Source: Brevibacterium sp. p3-SID960 (lineage in GTDB: Bacteria > Actinomycetota > Actinomycetes > Actinomycetales > Brevibacteriaceae). Taken from it: 8,154 nucleotides of DNA. Position numbers and translations under genes: made by a program. Every line of letters begins with the position of its first letter. The stretch's first letter is position 1. The DNA lies in assembly GCF_025144725.1 (NCBI RefSeq), contig NZ_JALXKS010000065.1, forward strand, positions 1 through 8,154. Reading direction: 5' to 3'. Below the pieces are notes generated by a model. It was not told the DNA's origin. It did no database searches and saw only the letters and a program-made list of their open reading frames with translations. Positions 6,926 to 8,154 of the stretch are shown here, piece after piece.

Positions 6926-7599
6926 CAGCCAAAGTGCCTTGGGTTTCAATCGCAAGTGCCTTAACGACACAAGAGGCTAGCCTTGCTGCACACTTGAAGC
7001 GAGCGCTTAACGAACTAATCTCAAGCAGCGGTATTGGTTCCCTGCCTATCTCAGTACAGTGGGAAGGAGAGCCTTGGGATCGCCTGGAAATCTTCGTGTA
7101 TTCTCACGAAACGAAACTAGAAGTGTGCCAGAAGGAATGTCCGCACGTAAAGCTCGTGATTTATTTTGACCCGTTAGAAACATTGCAGCCCGGGGTGGTC
7201 ACCTTCGACTATCAACTCTCGTTTCTTGAGCGTATGGTCGGCTTTGGGTCTGGAGCCGTGCGATTTGAATCCGGGCGCAGTTCCGTAGATGGAGATAATC
7301 CGTTCACTGTGCTACTTCTATTGTTGAATGGGCGGATCTCGCTCTTGGTCTCGGAAAGCCGGCCGGATAGATGGTCTGGAGTCTATGATGATCTAGGAAA
7401 TATGGTATATGGAAGACTATATGGCGGATGGATTGCGGGGTTGCAACTAAGTCTAATGCGTGATTTAAGGCTTTACATATTGTCCATGGGTACTGTTGAT
7501 CGTGCGCAAATCGTGTTGCATTCATTTCGGTTGAACCCGCGATCATTTCGACTTCGGAAATTGGATGCCTACTTGAAGCTTCCCGGAATTACTGAGTGA
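6922..7599 (+). CDS. Putative cognate immunity protein
   Basis: A protein of 225 residues that I do not recognise as a named family. It starts at GTG 6922, overlaps the stop of the RHS toxin by 4 bp (GTGA) and has a perfect Shine-Dalgarno sequence at 6911-6917. It has no signal peptide, so it should be cytoplasmic. The only strongly hydrophobic run (FTVLLLLLNGRISLLV, about 128-143) is broken by Asn-Gly-Arg and looks more like buried strands than a membrane helix. Acidic residues outnumber basic ones in the first about 165 residues, while the C-terminal 60 are Arg-rich. Two cysteines (69 and 73) form CQKEC. In RHS loci the gene directly after the toxin tip normally encodes the immunity protein that binds and blocks it. 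Function is inferred from position only. Its codon use and lower GC resemble the toxin tip rather than the RHS scaffold. Confidence 0.7.
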   Translation: MTAKVPWVSIASALTTQEASLAAHLKRALNELISSSGIGSLPISVQWEGEPWDRLEIFVYSHETKLEVCQKECPHVKLVIYFDPLETLQPGVVTFDYQLSFLERMVGFGSGAVRFESGRSSVDGDNPFTVLLLLLNGRISLLVSESRPDRWSGVYDDLGNMVYGRLYGGWIAGLQLSLMRDLRLYILSMGTVDRAQIVLHSFRLNPRSFRLRKLDAYLKLPGITE

Positions 7600-7799
7600 T
7601 TAGACGGTGAGCTGGGCGGTGCTGGGGTAATATTTAGAATGTGGTAGCTTCGTATTGTCGAGGGTTTGTGAGTAGGAAAACGGGCTGTCAAGCTCCGAGT
7701 TTGGTAGAGGCTCTTTCCTGGTTTGTAGTGCATCTGTGGCCTCTGTCGGGGTCTGGTGGGCCATTCCGAATGAACCTTGAACCGTCCTAGATTTCGTTC
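7600..7799. other. Intergenic stretch between immunity gene and transposase remnant
   Basis: No coding frame is credible here. The only inverted repeat I see is AGGAAA (7674-7679) with TTTCCT (7714-7719), too distant and short to call a terminator. The right part (about 7740-7799) should be the non-coding end of the older IS3-type element whose orfB stops at 7800, but I cannot define its terminal repeat. Confidence 0.4.
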
Positions 7800-7907
7800 C
7801 TAGATGGTTGGTAAAGATAGTTCATGGTTGGTGAGGGTTTCGGGGTATCGGGCTTCGACTTCTGCTGGTGTCTGATAGCCCAGCGCTTCGTGTAGCCGGG
7901 CGGTGTG
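7800..7907 (-). pseudogene. 3' remnant of IS3-family transposase orfB
   Basis: Read on the minus strand, this stretch encodes TARLHEALGYQTPAEVEARY followed by PETLTNHELSLPTI and a TAG stop (7800-7802). The RLHEALGYQTPAEVE motif is the characteristic C-terminal end of the integrase-core (DDE) transposase of IS3-family elements. Only about 34 residues remain. Upstream in this frame the similarity stops at about 7905-7907, with an in-frame TAA (7911-7913) just beyond, where another element's end begins. The catalytic domain is missing, so this copy is dead. Confidence 0.85.
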
Positions 7908-8154
7908 AGGTTACCCTCGAATAGTAGACACCTAAGTTAGCGGGATTTGCTGTCCTGCTGGAAGGATGTTCAGTATGTCAGATCAGAAGCGCCAGCGGCG
8001 TTCTTATGCTCAAGGAGTATCGGGTCGAGGCTGCGGGTCTTGTCATTGACACTGGCAGGTCTATTGCTGCGGTGGCCAGGGAAATCGGAGTCGGTGAGCA
8101 GACGCTGGGCTCCTGGGTGAAAGCAGAGAAGGACCGGCGTCGCGTCGATGGGGG
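7906..8154 (+). mobile_element. Left end of an IS3-family insertion sequence (runs off the window)
   Basis: The older orfB homology breaks at 7905-7907, and the new sequence starts TGAGGTTACCCTCGAATAG, followed by TAGACACC and a short leader. A TG dinucleotide start and a GAATAGT-GACACC-like terminal repeat about 70 bp before orfA are typical of IS3-family left ends. The right end and any target duplication lie outside the window. The exact outer base is uncertain by one or two positions. Confidence 0.65.
7975..8154 (+). pseudogene. IS3-family transposase orfA, frameshifted and partial
   Basis: A good Shine-Dalgarno sequence (GGAAGGA, 7960-7966) precedes ATG 7975, which encodes MSDQKRQRRSYAQ and then runs out of frame to TGA at 8047-8049. 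The expected OrfA sequence resumes in another frame from ATG 8006: MLKEYRVEAAGLVIDTGRSI, AAVAREIGVGEQTLGSWVKA, EKDRRRVDG, and on off the window end. That is the helix-turn-helix domain of IS3-type OrfA (HTH_Tnp_1 type). The two parts join if about one base is extra near 8009-8016. This is not the usual programmed -1 site, which lies at the orfA/orfB junction. Initiation at ATG 8006 could still give a protein lacking about a dozen N-terminal residues. Confidence 0.75.

Noticed and set aside
6020..6970. A 316-codon open frame on the minus strand across the RHS core and tip
   Set aside because: It lies opposite the clearly coding RHS frame, has Ser/Val/Gly-biased low-complexity sequence, and arises from the A/C-rich codons of the plus strand. 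No motif or ribosome site supports it.
1..8154. CRISPR array, tRNA/rRNA genes, riboswitch
   Set aside because: No regularly spaced direct repeats, no cloverleaf-like sequence and no recognisable RNA element were found in the non-coding parts, which are short.

Overview
The window comes from a fairly high-GC actinobacterium. The support is Gly/Ala/Thr-rich proteins, GTG/TTG starts, a secreted DNRLRE-plus-RHS protein of the kind common in Micrococcales and Corynebacteriales, and actinobacterial-type IS3 transposase fragments. I cannot name the genus from sequence alone.

Layout: (1) Positions 1-265 hold a possible 12-residue tail of an upstream gene, two small inverted repeats, and an otherwise featureless GT-rich leader. 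(2) Positions 266-6925 are one giant ORF of 2219 codons for an exported polymorphic toxin. Its parts are a signal peptide, a DNRLRE-type N-terminal module, Ig/fibronectin-like segments, a long RHS/YD-repeat shell, an RHS core-associated motif and a short variable C-terminal tip. (3) Positions 6922-7599 hold a 225-residue cytoplasmic protein whose GTG start overlaps the toxin stop by 4 bp and is preceded by a perfect Shine-Dalgarno sequence. By position it is the cognate immunity protein. (4) From about 7740 to the end there is insertion-sequence wreckage: the 3' end of an IS3-family orfB on the minus strand, broken by the left end of a second IS3-family element on the plus strand whose orfA carries an early frameshift.

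How it fits together: the conserved N-terminal and RHS parts probably export, encase and present the tip. The tip (about residues 2079-2219) has a Gly/Pro hydrophobic pretoxin segment followed by a strongly basic, His-rich domain of about 80 residues that I cannot assign to a named toxin family. The next gene probably neutralises it inside the producing cell. Codon use changes sharply at the tip: half of its arginines are AGA/AGG, which are rare in the rest of the ORF. The same character continues into the immunity gene, as expected for a toxin-immunity cassette exchanged onto a resident RHS scaffold.

The best candidate for something undescribed is this tip and its partner. Other points of note are an all-paired set of 14 extracytoplasmic cysteines, a Pro/Asp/Ser/Thr-rich loop inserted between YD repeats, and a strong drift from G/T-rich to A/C-rich coding sequence within the one ORF.
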